In this document: piece after piece, positions 16,136-25,362 of the stretch | Layout of the letters: every line of letters starts with the position of its first letter | Position numbering within the stretch: position 1 is the stretch's first letter | Assembly: GCF_021739485.1 (NCBI RefSeq) | Contig: NZ_JAJFNK010000011.1 | Span: 78,126-142,125 of the forward strand | Source of the DNA: Alicyclobacillus tolerans | Lineage (GTDB): Bacteria > Bacillota > Bacilli > Alicyclobacillales > Alicyclobacillaceae | Direction of reading: 5' to 3' | DNA length: 64,000 nt | Made by a program: the position numbers and the translations under genes | Notes under the pieces: generated by a model | What the model was told of the DNA's origin: nothing | Database searches by the model: none | Seen by the model: only the letters and a program-made list of their open reading frames with translations

Positions 16136-17188
16136 TCATAAAATCCGACTGAATTGCCTTAGCAACCGCAGGTCATTCTGGTACAGCTGGCGGATGTCCT
16201 CAATGCCGTACTTTAGCATGGCAATTCGTTCAGGTCCCATACCAAAAGCAAATCCGCTATAGCGCGTGCTGTCGTAACCAGCGCCGTCCAAAACCTTGGG
16301 ATGAACCATCCCGGCGCCTAAAATCTCGATCCACCCGGTGTGTTTGCAAATGCGGCAGCCAGCGCCATCACAGGCAATACACCGGACATCCACCTCCGCA
16401 CTGGGTTCTGTAAAAGGAAAGAAACTCGGGCGCAGACGAACTGCTTGGTGGGGTCCAAATACCGCTTTCGCAAAAGCTTCTAAGGTGCCTTTCAAGTCGC
16501 TCATGCGGATGCCTTCGTCTACCACGAGACCTTCTATCTGATTAAACGCATGCGAATGCGTTGCGTCGTCTTCGTCGCGCCGGTAGACACGGCCAGGCAC
16601 AATGACCTTGACTGGAACTTCTGGCCACATGCGCTCCATCGTGCGTACCTGCATCGGGGAGGTTTGAGTGCGAAGCAAAAGTTCGTCCGTCAGATAGAAC
16701 GTATCTTGCATGTCGCGGGCAGGGTGGTCCTTCGGGACGTTTAGCATCTCGAAGTTGTACCGGTCTGTTTCAATCTCCGGACCCTCGGCAATCTCGAATC
16801 CCATGCCTAGAAATACGTCCTCAATCTCCTGGATGATGCGGGTCAGCGGATGCATTGCGCCGCGTCGGCGGGGCCGGCCCGGGAGGGTCACATCGACCGA
16901 TTCCGCTGCGAAACGGGCCTCCATGGCTCGCTCTTCGAGCTGGTTCTTTGCCTGCTCAAAGGCCCGCTGCAACTCGTCGCGCACCTGGTTTACGAGTCCT
17001 CCGAGGACTGGCCGGTCTTCGGCCGCCAATGCTCCCATCTGTCGAGAGACCTGCGTGAGGGGACTCTTTTTGCCTAAGTACTGGACGCGCCAATCGTCGA
17101 GCAGACGATTCTGTTCGACTTTCTCCAGGCTTGATAACGCTTCTTCGCGCAACCCGCGAAGTTGTTCTTCAATCTGACGGATATCCAC
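16136..17188 (-). CDS. pheS: Phenylalanyl-tRNA synthetase alpha subunit
   Basis: The 350-residue catalytic alpha chain. An N-terminal coiled coil (about 1-90) is followed by the class II core with motif 2 ([20 protein letters not shown]), the phenylalanine-pocket [12 protein letters not shown], and motif 3 [14 protein letters not shown]. The start chosen is GTG 17188 ([10 protein letters not shown]) because AAAGGAGGAG lies just upstream; an in-frame ATG at 17215 would place that ribosome site inside the gene. Controlled by the upstream T-box. Confidence 0.96.
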   Translation of the reverse strand: MDIRQIEEQLRGLREEALSSLEKVEQNRLLDDWRVQYLGKKSPLTQVSRQMGALAAEDRPVLGGLVNQVRDELQRAFEQAKNQLEERAMEARFAAESVDVTLPGRPRRRGAMHPLTRIIQEIEDVFLGMGFEIAEGPEIETDRYNFEMLNVPKDHPARDMQDTFYLTDELLLRTQTSPMQVRTMERMWPEVPVKVIVPGRVYRRDEDDATHSHAFNQIEGLVVDEGIRMSDLKGTLEAFAKAVFGPHQAVRLRPSFFPFTEPSAEVDVRCIACDGAGCRICKHTGWIEILGAGMVHPKVLDGAGYDSTRYSGFAFGMGPERIAMLKYGIEDIRQLYQNDLRLLRQFSRIL

Positions 17189-17287
17189 ACCGTCTCCTCC
17201 TTTAATCTGTGGCAAGGAACTGGGTTTTTAATTGGAAACTGTCTGCGCGGACTTGCAAACACAGCTTGTAAGCCCAAAAAATAAAAA

Positions 17288-17595
17288 TAAAAAAGCAATC
17301 CTCCCCAAGGGACGAATTGCTCGCGGTACCACCCTTATTGACGGCAAATGGCAAACCATGCCGTCCACTTCAAAGGCGTAACGTGCCCTATACCGGCGCA
17401 CCCTACTAGGGACCCCAAACGGTACCTTTCAAGTGCGCAGCTCAAAGGTGAACTTCGACGTCGTCCCGACTTGGCGTGTTCTCAGTCGACAGACACAGCC
17501 TCCCTGGAAAGCGGAACCGACTCTACTCTCCTTGTCACTGCCATTCCTGTTTCGCAATAAAATGCCTGCCCGGACAACCCGGGCGAAGCATACTA
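17288..17595 (-). ncRNA. T-box riboswitch of pheST (UUC specifier)
   Basis: The T-box AAGGGTGGTACCGCG lies at 17322-17336. It is followed by a terminator stem built on AGCAAT/ATTGCT (17294-17299 and 17316-17321) and a T-rich tail. The codon UUC, opposite 17450-17452, occupies the specifier position, flanked by GAAG and ACC. Uncharged tRNA-Phe should turn on pheST. Confidence 0.92.
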
Positions 17596-17601
17596 CGCAA
17601 A

Positions 17602-17631
17602 AGTATAGCGAAACGGTTATGGTTTGTGCAA
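17602..17631 (-). promoter_or_regulatory. SigA-type promoter of pheST
   Basis: -35 TTGCAC (17626-17631), 18-base spacer, -10 TATACT (17602-17607). The -35 box overlaps the last codons of the cation efflux gene. Confidence 0.75.
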
Positions 17632-18564
17632 GTATGCGTGAAACTCTACCCCTTCTTCTTCGAGAGGGTCAACGTGAACCTGTACGGAAGCGACGTGCGG
17701 GACCTCCTCTTGCAACGCCAGAATCACTCTTTTCGCGATCTCGTGCCCTTCCCGGACTGTCAATTCGGAATGAACAGAGACGCTGACCTCCGTGTGCACC
17801 TGATGACCGACCCAGCGTCCCCGTACGCCCGTAACGCTGCAGACGCCTTCAACCTGCGAGGAAACACGCTCGATTTGTTCCATGACAGAAGGCTCAATGC
17901 CGTCGAGGAGCCTGAGGAACACCAGTTTTGCAGAATCCTTGACGATAAACAGGATCATGACCGTAATGACCAGGCCGACAATTGGGTCCACGATGGGGAA
18001 TCCGAACCACGTTCCCACTGCCCCCAAAATAACGGCAAGGGAAGTGAGGCCATCGATTTTGGCGTGTTCCCCGTCCGCCACCAAAGCGACGCTGCCCATT
18101 TTCCTTCCCATTCGTATGCGATAAACGGCCACGGCCTCATTGCCGATAAAGCCCAAGACCGCAGCCGCGACGACGGACGGGAGATGACTCGGAGTCCGTG
18201 CGTGAACGATGTGGTCATAAGACATGTAGCCCGTAAACAAGGCGCTAATAAAGATGATAAAGACGATGATGAGTCCAGCAATGTCCTCGCTGCGGTCCAG
18301 ACCGTACAGAAAGTGACGGCTCGGCGGCCGCTGGCTGAGTATGAACGCAATCCCTAACGGAACTGAGGTCAAGGCGTCGGCAAAATTGTGAATAGCGTCC
18401 GCAAACAACGCGGTACTCCCAGTAAATAGTGTCACTGCAGCTTGCAGGGATGCGGTCACCAGCATTCCAAGCAAAGAAACGGCCAACACCTGCAGGGACT
18501 TTCGAAAGTCCACTCTGTGGTCCACCGACATGGGCTGTTGCCCCGTGTGCCCGACTGGCCCCAT
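17617..18564 (-). CDS. Cation diffusion facilitator transporter
   Basis: Membrane antiporter that exports divalent metals (Zn, Co, Fe or Mn) in exchange for protons. About 315 residues with six helices. HNFADAL in helix 2 and DGEHAKIDGLTS in helix 5 supply the metal-site His/Asp residues, and a C-terminal cytoplasmic domain follows (EGVCSVTGVRGRWVGHQVHTEV). The metal cannot be named from this. The start is ATG 18564 with AGGAG upstream; an in-frame ATG at 18633 precedes a small direct repeat and lacks a better site. The end of the gene overlaps the pheST promoter. Confidence 0.9.
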   Translation of the reverse strand: MGPVGHTGQQPMSVDHRVDFRKSLQVLAVSLLGMLVTASLQAAVTLFTGSTALFADAIHNFADALTSVPLGIAFILSQRPPSRHFLYGLDRSEDIAGLIIVFIIFISALFTGYMSYDHIVHARTPSHLPSVVAAAVLGFIGNEAVAVYRIRMGRKMGSVALVADGEHAKIDGLTSLAVILGAVGTWFGFPIVDPIVGLVITVMILFIVKDSAKLVFLRLLDGIEPSVMEQIERVSSQVEGVCSVTGVRGRWVGHQVHTEVSVSVHSELTVREGHEIAKRVILALQEEVPHVASVQVHVDPLEEEGVEFHAYLHKP

Positions 18565-18592
18565 CCCGTGTTCACTCCTGTTCCAGGCTTCA

Positions 18593-18620
18593 ATTGAACA
18601 CCGTTCATTGAACACCGTTC
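18593..18620. repeat. 14-bp tandem direct repeat upstream of the cation efflux gene
   Basis: ATTGAACACCGTTC occurs twice without a gap (18593-18606, 18607-18620), just upstream of the start region. Confidence 0.85.
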
Positions 18621-18689
18621 GCCATTGAGGCAACGAATTCGCAAAACGACTTTGTCACTCGCCCTGCGTCCCATACACGGAGGGGAGGG

Positions 18690-20084
18690 TTACGCCTCGC
18701 CAGCGCTCGCTGCGACGCTGATGGCTCTCTCTGTTAAAAGGACCGACCAGTCCTGCTCTTCTTGAAACAGCCCGTTTGCAGCGAACAACTTCTGGATGGC
18801 TTCCTCTTTTTTTACGGGATCGTCCCGCGTTTCCAAATACAACCCAAGCAGTTGCATGCCTGTAATGAGGCAGTGGTTCCGCTTTTCCGAATAGCCGACC
18901 ATGGCTGCCGGAAAAGCAGGTTCGACGCGTTCGCGAAGCGCCACGTCTTTAAACGCATTGACCACCAAAATCCCCTTCACTTCGATTTCATGCGGAGTAA
19001 AATACTCACTCACGCACTTCTCGAGTTGTGCAGCGTGAGTTATGGTGGCATTGCGGGACAGGCTTCGCGACTGAACAACGGCAAATTTGTTCCCGTATGT
19101 CAGTAAGATGTCGTCCCGGCCCAAAAGTCCGTCGGTTACAGTAAAGCCAAGTTCCTCAAACACCGTGCGAATCTGAACGTCAAATGGTTTCCCGGCACCG
19201 GCAACCAGCAGCTTAAACTTGACCAATTGGTCAAGCTGGTCTTTTTGCTGTGCAATTTCGCGGTGAACGTGATCCAGCACGCTCTGCAAATTCTCCAGGT
19301 TTGCCCTTTGTTCAGACTCCCCCGGCAGCAAGTAGTTGAGGCTCCACGAGGGCAATTGAACGGTGTTCAATCCTTTGTGCAATTCGTTTACCAGATTTTC
19401 CAAGGACTCAATGAATGTGTGCTGTGCTTGGCTCCACTCGCCTGCGTTGTCAAACTCCTCCTTGGTGCGCGGCGCAGGGAGAAAAATCAAATGTCCGTTC
19501 TTGATTTTTAAATAGGTTCCCAGCACCTTGGTGGTGCCTTCGATGTACCATTGCGGTTTGCCTACTTTTTCCTCAAAGTAAGCGTTGTAGCGCAGAAAGC
19601 CTTTGTTTCGCTCCCACAGCGAAGCAAACGGTTCATCGCCGCGAAATTCAATGCTGACCCCAGTAGCTTCTACGGTGCGGACATTGCGGCCATACCGAGT
19701 AAACAAGATGGGCGTAAAAAGGGTTTCGTGCAAGTCATATTTCGCCATCCCCATGCGGTCCGCCGCGTAGTCGCGGTCCTCCGCCAAAATATGGCAACGC
19801 AGCGGAGGGGGGGTAAATACCACAACTGTCCGGCCCTGTTTCAACAATTCGTACATCTCGCTCTGCCGGCGCTTAATATCCATTTTTAGACGAACCGAAT
19901 TGCGGTCGTCGATGACGGGGTAACCGGTGTATGTGTTGTACTTGCTTTTGTTCCAATACTCTTCAATGAGGGTGGAAGGGTCAAAAATAAGCAGGTCGAA
20001 GTCCAGCAGGGACGTATCCGAACCAAATGTGTCTTGTGTGACCGATTCGTGCTCAAATGATGGACCAATCGCTAAAATTCTCAA
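18690..20084 (-). CDS. Unrecognised protein with coiled coil and decayed nuclease-like domain
   Basis: A 464-residue protein whose family name I do not know. The N-terminal half holds an alpha/beta segment with FDLLIFDPSTLIEEY. Near residue 250 it has SWSLNYLLPGESEQ followed by a coiled coil. The C-terminal domain runs FEELGFTVTD, GRDDILLTYGNKFAVVQSRS, KGILVVNAF and CLITGMQLLGLYLE. That order resembles restriction-endonuclease-like domains, but the expected E-x-K of the active site reads Q-S-R, so it is probably not a working nuclease. The start is TTG 20084, with GGGAGG 8 bases upstream; the frame continues to 20252 without a ribosome site. It stands alone. Confidence 0.6.
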   Translation of the reverse strand: MRILAIGPSFEHESVTQDTFGSDTSLLDFDLLIFDPSTLIEEYWNKSKYNTYTGYPVIDDRNSVRLKMDIKRRQSEMYELLKQGRTVVVFTPPPLRCHILAEDRDYAADRMGMAKYDLHETLFTPILFTRYGRNVRTVEATGVSIEFRGDEPFASLWERNKGFLRYNAYFEEKVGKPQWYIEGTTKVLGTYLKIKNGHLIFLPAPRTKEEFDNAGEWSQAQHTFIESLENLVNELHKGLNTVQLPSWSLNYLLPGESEQRANLENLQSVLDHVHREIAQQKDQLDQLVKFKLLVAGAGKPFDVQIRTVFEELGFTVTDGLLGRDDILLTYGNKFAVVQSRSLSRNATITHAAQLEKCVSEYFTPHEIEVKGILVVNAFKDVALRERVEPAFPAAMVGYSEKRNHCLITGMQLLGLYLETRDDPVKKEEAIQKLFAANGLFQEEQDWSVLLTERAISVAASAGEA

Positions 20085-20307
20085 AGACAAGACCTCCCGT
20101 GCCAAGCAGGTTGCAGACCAGTCCATGACCGCCAAACAGCAACCAGACCAGCGGCTGTCCTGATGGATTTCGTGAAATCCCTCTCCGTGCAGTTTTGCGT
20201 GCGTTGTGGCATGTCTGTATCGCGTTCGGAATTTCTCTGCAATGGAGCGCATGAATCGGTATTCTCAAGGCTGTGAACCCACATCCACTACCATTTGCTA
20301 CTAAATA

Positions 20308-20335
20308 TAAAAAACTCTAGCCAGTTATTGTAGAG
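20308..20335 (-). terminator. Possible terminator in spacer 20085-20702
   Basis: On the minus strand CTCTA/TAGAG forms a short stem followed by six T's. The stem is weak. The remainder of this 618-base spacer holds an AT-rich stretch, one better terminator and a 12-bp repeat, and no gene that I can support. Confidence 0.35.
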
Positions 20336-20461
20336 CTAGCTATGTCATTTTTCATTAGGCCACTTCTCTCATAAAACGTGACTCATATGTACTATGTCTT
20401 TCCTACTATATATGGACAATTTGAGCCATAAGAGAGTCGCCGCATCAGACACAAACAACAC

Positions 20462-20513
20462 AAAAAGGGCTGTCTCTTCAGCCCATCTCCCGATGGCTGT
20501 TGAGACGGCCCCC
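20462..20513 (-). terminator. Terminator at the end of the acyl-CoA island
   Basis: On the minus strand GGGCCGTCTC (20502-20511) pairs with GAGACAGCCC (20466-20475), with one G-T wobble, and five T's follow. It lies about 190 bases after the stop of the ThDP enzyme gene. Confidence 0.75.
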
Positions 20514-20613
20514 TCGTGACAGCACCCCTGTGACATCCCTTGTGGCAACCGTCTTGAGCCAGAACCTCGCAGTGAACCGGCGACTGTAATGCCAGTTCGC
20601 CAAAATCGGAGGT

Positions 20614-20651
20614 GCTGGTGCAAAGCGGCCTTGCAAAGGGCTGGTGCAAAG
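20614..20651. repeat. 12-bp direct repeat, 26-base period
   Basis: GCTGGTGCAAAG occurs at 20614-20625 and 20640-20651, with TTGCAAAG between them. Confidence 0.8.
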
Positions 20652-20702
20652 TCTAAAAGGCAAGGTACAAACCCCTGTGGTGCTGTTTCAACCCATGAAG
20701 TG

Positions 20703-22418
20703 CTACTGCAAAAACGGTTTAATAGTCCCGTCGATGACCACGTCGAGAAGCACCGGACGATTGGCGGCTAAGGCCTTTTGCAAAGCGGCCTGCAATTCAT
20801 CCGGGTCTTCGACTCGGATGCCTTCGACTCCAAAAGACCGCGCACACGCGGCAAAGTCGACACTCGGACCCACGATGTCCATGCCAGGGAAAATCCCCTT
20901 TTGCGCTGCGGGGCCGTTCATGCGCTGCAAGCCGCCCTTTAAAATCATGTAGCTCTGGTTGTTCAAGATGACGTATACCACGGGCAGGTTGTACTTGGCC
21001 GCGGTCCACAGGGACTGGATATAGTACAGTGCCGATCCATCGCCAATGGTCGCTACTACCCGTTCGTTCGGACGCGCAAGCTGAGCCCCCATAGCGGCGG
21101 CAATGCCGTACCCAAGCCCGCCCCCTTTTAAGCTGATGAGGCTGTTCGGGCGGCTCATCGGCAGGTAGCTGTGCACATAACGCCCGGACGTGACGGATTC
21201 GTCGACTACAAACGCGTCCTTTGGCAACACTTGGGCTAACTCTGCCACAACGCGGGCAGGGGAAATCGGTTGCGACTCCCAATCCGCTGTCAAGGCGTCT
21301 TGCAGTTCCTTTTGGCGTTTTTCCTGCAAGCCAGCCAGGTCTGTCCGGCGTTGCTCAATGCGTCTGCGCAGGGCGTCTGCCTGGCCGGAACTCCCAGTTT
21401 CCTGCTGCGAGTCCGACAAAGACAACTGCCGGCGTACCGATTCGCCGATCGCTTTCACCGCCGCTTTGAGGTCAGCCAAAATGGCGCAGTGAGCGTGAGC
21501 GTTTTTGCCGAGTTCCCATTCGCTCACGTCGACCTGAATCACTTTGGTTTCGTCGCCAAACACCGGTTCCGCAAAGTACAAAAGCGGAGCCTGACTGGTC
21601 ACGCCGAGCAAAAGTACCACGTCCGCACCCGACAAAATCTCCTTCAGGTAAGGACCGTTGGGCAAACCCCGTCCAAAAAACAGAGGGTGTGTGTACGGGA
21701 AGTTGAACCCGGAACTCTGGTGTTCTCCGTAAACTTTGGCCGCGATTTGTTCACACAGTTCCACCGTCTCGGACACAGCGTCCGTCTGCCCAACCCTGTC
21801 GCCGACGATCACGACGCAGTTTTGCGCTTCCATCAGCCATTTGGCAGCCTTGTCTGCCACGGATTGGGAGATTTCCGATGTCTGTTCAATATGTGTCAAG
21901 TCCAGCGGCGACACGTTGGTCTCCTGCATCATGACGTTGTTGGGAAGGGACAAGAACACTGGGCCTGTAGGCGCCGTCTGCGCCAGTTTAAAGGCGCGCT
22001 GCAGCGCAATGGGCAACTCTTCGGCCTGGTGTACTTCATAGCTCCACTTGGTAAACGGTTTGACCATGTTCACGAGGTCACCGGCCAACGCAGGTTCTTG
22101 AATGGCCAGGCGGCTGTCGTGCTGACCCGCCGTCACCACCAAGGGCACTCCTGCGCGGTACGCATCGTAAATGTTTCCGAGCCCATGGGCCAAGCCGGGT
22201 GTGATGTGAAGGTTGACGACTCCTACTGTACCGGCGGCTTGTGCGTATCCCGCCGCCATGCCGACCGCAGTATCCTCATGTAATCCCAACACGTACTCTA
22301 TGTCTGGATAATTCACCAGCCCGTCCATCATCGGCAATTCCGTCGTTCCCGGATTACCAAAGATGTATCGGACGTTGTATTTGCGGAACGCCTCCAAAAC
22401 TACGTCGCGTCCTCTCAT
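20703..22418 (-). CDS. Thiamine-diphosphate enzyme, benzoylformate-decarboxylase-like
   Basis: ThDP-dependent 2-oxoacid enzyme of 571 residues with the three-domain fold. The N-terminal domain has FGNPGTTELPM and the ThDP-activating Glu in LHED. NLHITPGLAHGLGN corresponds to the active-site His region of benzoylformate decarboxylase. The C-terminal ThDP/Mg motif runs from GDGSALYY to ILNN. The pattern is closer to benzoylformate decarboxylase than to acetolactate synthase. It is the last gene of the acyl-CoA island, where it could produce an aldehyde from an aromatic or branched 2-oxoacid (inference). ATG 22418 has GGAGGTGA upstream. The substrate is uncertain. Confidence 0.75.
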   Translation of the reverse strand: MRGRDVVLEAFRKYNVRYIFGNPGTTELPMMDGLVNYPDIEYVLGLHEDTAVGMAAGYAQAAGTVGVVNLHITPGLAHGLGNIYDAYRAGVPLVVTAGQHDSRLAIQEPALAGDLVNMVKPFTKWSYEVHQAEELPIALQRAFKLAQTAPTGPVFLSLPNNVMMQETNVSPLDLTHIEQTSEISQSVADKAAKWLMEAQNCVVIVGDRVGQTDAVSETVELCEQIAAKVYGEHQSSGFNFPYTHPLFFGRGLPNGPYLKEILSGADVVLLLGVTSQAPLLYFAEPVFGDETKVIQVDVSEWELGKNAHAHCAILADLKAAVKAIGESVRRQLSLSDSQQETGSSGQADALRRRIEQRRTDLAGLQEKRQKELQDALTADWESQPISPARVVAELAQVLPKDAFVVDESVTSGRYVHSYLPMSRPNSLISLKGGGLGYGIAAAMGAQLARPNERVVATIGDGSALYYIQSLWTAAKYNLPVVYVILNNQSYMILKGGLQRMNGPAAQKGIFPGMDIVGPSVDFAACARSFGVEGIRVEDPDELQAALQKALAANRPVLLDVVIDGTIKPFLQ

Positions 22419-22490
22419 GTGTCTCACCTCCGGGTTTGCAAAACGGGCAGCCAGTTCAGGAGTTCCCCGAACTGGCTGCAGGAAATGGTT

Positions 22491-23249
22491 TCACCGTTCT
22501 CCGCCGTTCACGTAAATGATTTGGCCCGATACGTAGCTGGCATCGTCGCTGACTAGGAACGCGATCACGTTGGCAATGTCAGCAGGCACGCCCACCCGGC
22601 GCAGGGGGATTCGCGCCGCCGCACCTTTCTTAAAGTCTTCCGGGTCAAGTCCCATTCTCAAAGCCGTTTGCCGGGTCATCTCCGTGTCAATGAACCCAGG
22701 CGCTACAGCGTTGACGTTGATGTTAAAGGGCCCGAGTTCAATTGCGAGGGTCCGAGTGAATCCTTGCAGGCCGGCCTTTGCCGCGGAGTAGTTGGCTTGC
22801 CCGCGGTTGCCTAGAGCGGACACGCTGCTGAGATTGACAATCTTTCCGTACTTCTTTTCGACCATGTACTTTTGGGCAGCGCGACTGCACAAAAAGCTGC
22901 CCTTCAAGTGGACGTTCATCACCATATCCCAATCGTCCTCCGTCATTTTGAAGAGGAGATTGTCCCGGGTGATTCCGGCGTTGTTGACCAGGATGTCCAC
23001 TCCGTCGAACTCTTCAGCCACTTTGGCCACTGCAGTCTGCACCTGGTCTGCGTTGGATACGTCGCATCCCAGAGCGATCGCCGTGCCTCCTTGTGCCTCA
23101 ATCTCGCGCACCGTCTCGAGACACGCTTCCTGATTGAGGTCAATGACGGCGACCTTAGCGCCGTCACTGGCTAAGCGCTTTGCGATGCCCGCGCCAATTC
23201 CGCGAGCCGATCCCGTTACGATTGCTGAACGTCCCTGCAAGTTTCCCAT
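22491..23249 (-). CDS. SDR oxidoreductase, FabG-like 3-oxoacyl reductase
   Basis: Classical short-chain dehydrogenase of 252 residues. The cofactor motif TGSARGIG is near residue 12, NNAG near 90, catalytic Ser in NLSSVSALG near 142 and YSAAK near 155. The C-terminus reads SGQIIYVNGG. The sequence type is FabG/PhaB-like, so it probably reduces a 3-oxoacyl thioester or oxidises a 3-hydroxyacyl-CoA with NAD(P). ATG has GAGGAGG upstream. It lies 58 bases after a thiolase gene, so the pair could do the last two steps of beta-oxidation or the reverse. Confidence 0.85.
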   Translation of the reverse strand: MGNLQGRSAIVTGSARGIGAGIAKRLASDGAKVAVIDLNQEACLETVREIEAQGGTAIALGCDVSNADQVQTAVAKVAEEFDGVDILVNNAGITRDNLLFKMTEDDWDMVMNVHLKGSFLCSRAAQKYMVEKKYGKIVNLSSVSALGNRGQANYSAAKAGLQGFTRTLAIELGPFNINVNAVAPGFIDTEMTRQTALRMGLDPEDFKKGAAARIPLRRVGVPADIANVIAFLVSDDASYVSGQIIYVNGGER

Positions 23250-23307
23250 TCATTCTTCCTCCTCATATGATGATGCGTTTTCGTACCACGGACCGCTCGA
23301 TCTGCAT

Positions 23308-24468
23308 TTAAGCGCGTTCAAACAAAGTGGCGATCCCTTGGCCGCCGCCAATGCACGCGGTCAAGATGGCGCGTTTAGCACCAGACCGCTTTATCTCGTA
23401 CAACAGTTTCGTGGCCAGAATGGCCCCTGTCGCGGCAATCGGATGACCATGCGCAATAGCGCCCCCGTTGACGTTCAAGGTTCCCCGGTTAAAGTGAAGC
23501 TCGCGATCGCAGGCCAAAACCTGGGCAGCAAACGCCTCGTTGATCTCGACCAAGTCGATGTCGGAGAGCGTCAACCCCGTCCGTCGGAGCAGTTTTTGCA
23601 CGGCAGGTACGGGACCAATCCCCATGATGTTCGGGTCGACACCCGCCACGGCCATGGCCTTGACGGTCGCTAAAACTTCTAAACCCAGTTCCTCGGCTCT
23701 CTGGCGCGACATCACAACCAAAGCCGCCGCGCCGTCGTTGATACCGGAACTGTTGCCTGCCGTGACGGTCCCACCGGGCTTGAACGCAGGCTTGAGTTTG
23801 GCCAGTCCTTCCAAGGTGGTGTCCGGGCGAGGGTGCTCATCCGTGTCAAACGTGCGAGTCTGTTTGCCGTCCTGTATCTCCAGAGGCAGAATCTGTTCCG
23901 CGAACCGGCCTTCTCGCATGGCTTTGGCCATTTTGGATTGACTCTCGTAGGCAAATTGGTCCTGCTCTTCGCGCGAGATACTGTATCGCTCGACGAGGTT
24001 TTCAGCCGTGATGCCCATCGGCGGATCGCCAATGCGCTCCGGCGCGAGTTGAGGCGTAAAAAAGCGTGGCGGGACGCGGTCAAACGCCTTGCTCGGGCGG
24101 GCCATCAAGTAGGGACGGCGGGTTAAGCTCTCGGCTCCCCCTGCGACAAACACGTCACCCGTCCCTGCCATAATGGCCTGTGCAGCCAAATTCACCGCAT
24201 TCATCCCCGAGCCGCACTGCCGGTCGATGGTAAAGCCTGGCACGTGCATGGGTAATCCGGCTTCCAAAGCGGCCAAACGCGCCAGGTTGCCGCCTCCACC
24301 AAAGCAGTTGCCAAACACGACGTCTTCAATTTCACCGGGATCAATTCCCGCTCTGCGCACTGCCTCTTGAATCACTGCGGCGCCCAGCTGGTGAGGCGGC
24401 GTGTTCTTCAGCGAGCCGCCTTCGCGGCCTATGGCCGTACGGACGGCCGACACAATCACAGCTTCCAC
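23308..24468 (-). CDS. Acetyl-CoA C-acyltransferase (thiolase)
   Basis: Thiolase of 386 residues that splits 3-ketoacyl-CoA into acetyl-CoA and a shorter acyl-CoA. The nucleophilic Cys is in DRQCGSGMNAV near residue 85, the catalytic His in GHPIAATGA, and the second Cys in CIGGGQG. The start is GTG 24468 with AGAAGGGG upstream; the open frame extends far into the preceding IclR gene, which is not credible. It lies between an IclR regulator and an SDR gene on the same strand. Confidence 0.93.
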   Translation of the reverse strand: MEAVIVSAVRTAIGREGGSLKNTPPHQLGAAVIQEAVRRAGIDPGEIEDVVFGNCFGGGGNLARLAALEAGLPMHVPGFTIDRQCGSGMNAVNLAAQAIMAGTGDVFVAGGAESLTRRPYLMARPSKAFDRVPPRFFTPQLAPERIGDPPMGITAENLVERYSISREEQDQFAYESQSKMAKAMREGRFAEQILPLEIQDGKQTRTFDTDEHPRPDTTLEGLAKLKPAFKPGGTVTAGNSSGINDGAAALVVMSRQRAEELGLEVLATVKAMAVAGVDPNIMGIGPVPAVQKLLRRTGLTLSDIDLVEINEAFAAQVLACDRELHFNRGTLNVNGGAIAHGHPIAATGAILATKLLYEIKRSGAKRAILTACIGGGQGIATLFERA

Positions 24469-24500
24469 ATGCAACACCCCTTCTGCTTTCACGTAAAACT

Positions 24501-25277
24501 TCACACAAAGCGCTGGTTCTGAAACCCGTTCCACTCGGACAGCTTCTGTGCCGTAGCGCGCAGGATATCGAGAATCGCCGGCTGCTCTTCCTGCTTCAAT
24601 TGCGTGGTGACGGCAAGGCACGCGAGAACGTGGTTCACCTGTCCGCTGCGGCCGAATATCGGCACCGCGAGGGCGGAAATTCCCGGGATTAACTCGGCGT
24701 GAGAAACGGCATAACCGCTTCTGCGCACTTCGGCCAAGCTGGCCAGAAACTGGTCTGCATCGACAATCGTATTGGGCGTGTAAGCCTGTAAGTGCGCGGC
24801 AAGCCGCTGCCGTTCGGAAACGTCGTCGTAAGCCAGAAAACACTTCCCGAATGCGGCCCCCGTTACGGGGAGTTCCTGGCCCACCGACACCGTAATGCGA
24901 ACATCTCCGCCAGGGGGTTCCGCCGAAGCAATGTAGATTAAACGGTCGCTTCGCAGGCGCTGCACCAGCACGGTAGTGAGTCCAGTGCTCGCTGCAACCG
25001 CCTTCATCTCCGTCATCGACGCGGCGACCGAGTCGATGAGTTCTGCCGCGCGATTGCCCAGAGGGATCAAATAAGGCCCAAGACTGTATTTTTTTGTCTC
25101 TTCATCATACTGTACGAAGTCTTCCTTTTCTAGTGTCCGCAACACTCTCAAACAAGTAGTCTTGTTGACGTTCAACTTGTCGGCCAGGTCCTTGAGTGAA
25201 CAATTGCGGTACTTGTACCGGCTGAGCAGTTTCAGTATCCGCATTGCCAGAGCGACGGACGGGACGTGGTACTCCAT
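24501..25277 (-). CDS. IclR family transcriptional regulator
   Basis: A 258-residue regulator. The N-terminal winged helix-turn-helix covers residues about 6-68 (SLKDLADKLNVNKTTCLRVLRTLEKEDFV), and the C-terminal effector-binding domain contains GAAFGKCFLAYD and GISALAVPIFGRSG. IclR proteins often govern aromatic or acyl catabolic genes and bind a pathway intermediate. It is the only regulator gene inside the minus-strand island, so it is a good candidate for control of at least part of it (inference). ATG has GAGGG upstream. Confidence 0.9.
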   Translation of the reverse strand: MEYHVPSVALAMRILKLLSRYKYRNCSLKDLADKLNVNKTTCLRVLRTLEKEDFVQYDEETKKYSLGPYLIPLGNRAAELIDSVAASMTEMKAVAASTGLTTVLVQRLRSDRLIYIASAEPPGGDVRITVSVGQELPVTGAAFGKCFLAYDDVSERQRLAAHLQAYTPNTIVDADQFLASLAEVRRSGYAVSHAELIPGISALAVPIFGRSGQVNHVLACLAVTTQLKQEEQPAILDILRATAQKLSEWNGFQNQRFV

Positions 25278-25362
25278 CTGCGACCCTCATTCCATCATTG
25301 ACGTCACAACTTCCTCTGACTTCGGTCTAAAGGGTCACTACACCCCGCAACAGGAGACGCGG

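Noticed and set aside
20085..20252. Upstream extension of the unrecognised 464-residue protein
   Set aside because: The extra 56 codons lack a ribosome site. TTG 20084 has GGGAGG at good spacing, and the protein-like pattern starts there.
20703..22418. Acetolactate synthase (ilvB) for the ThDP enzyme
   Set aside because: No small subunit gene adjoins, and the NLHITPGLAHGLGN region fits benzoylformate decarboxylase better than acetolactate synthase.
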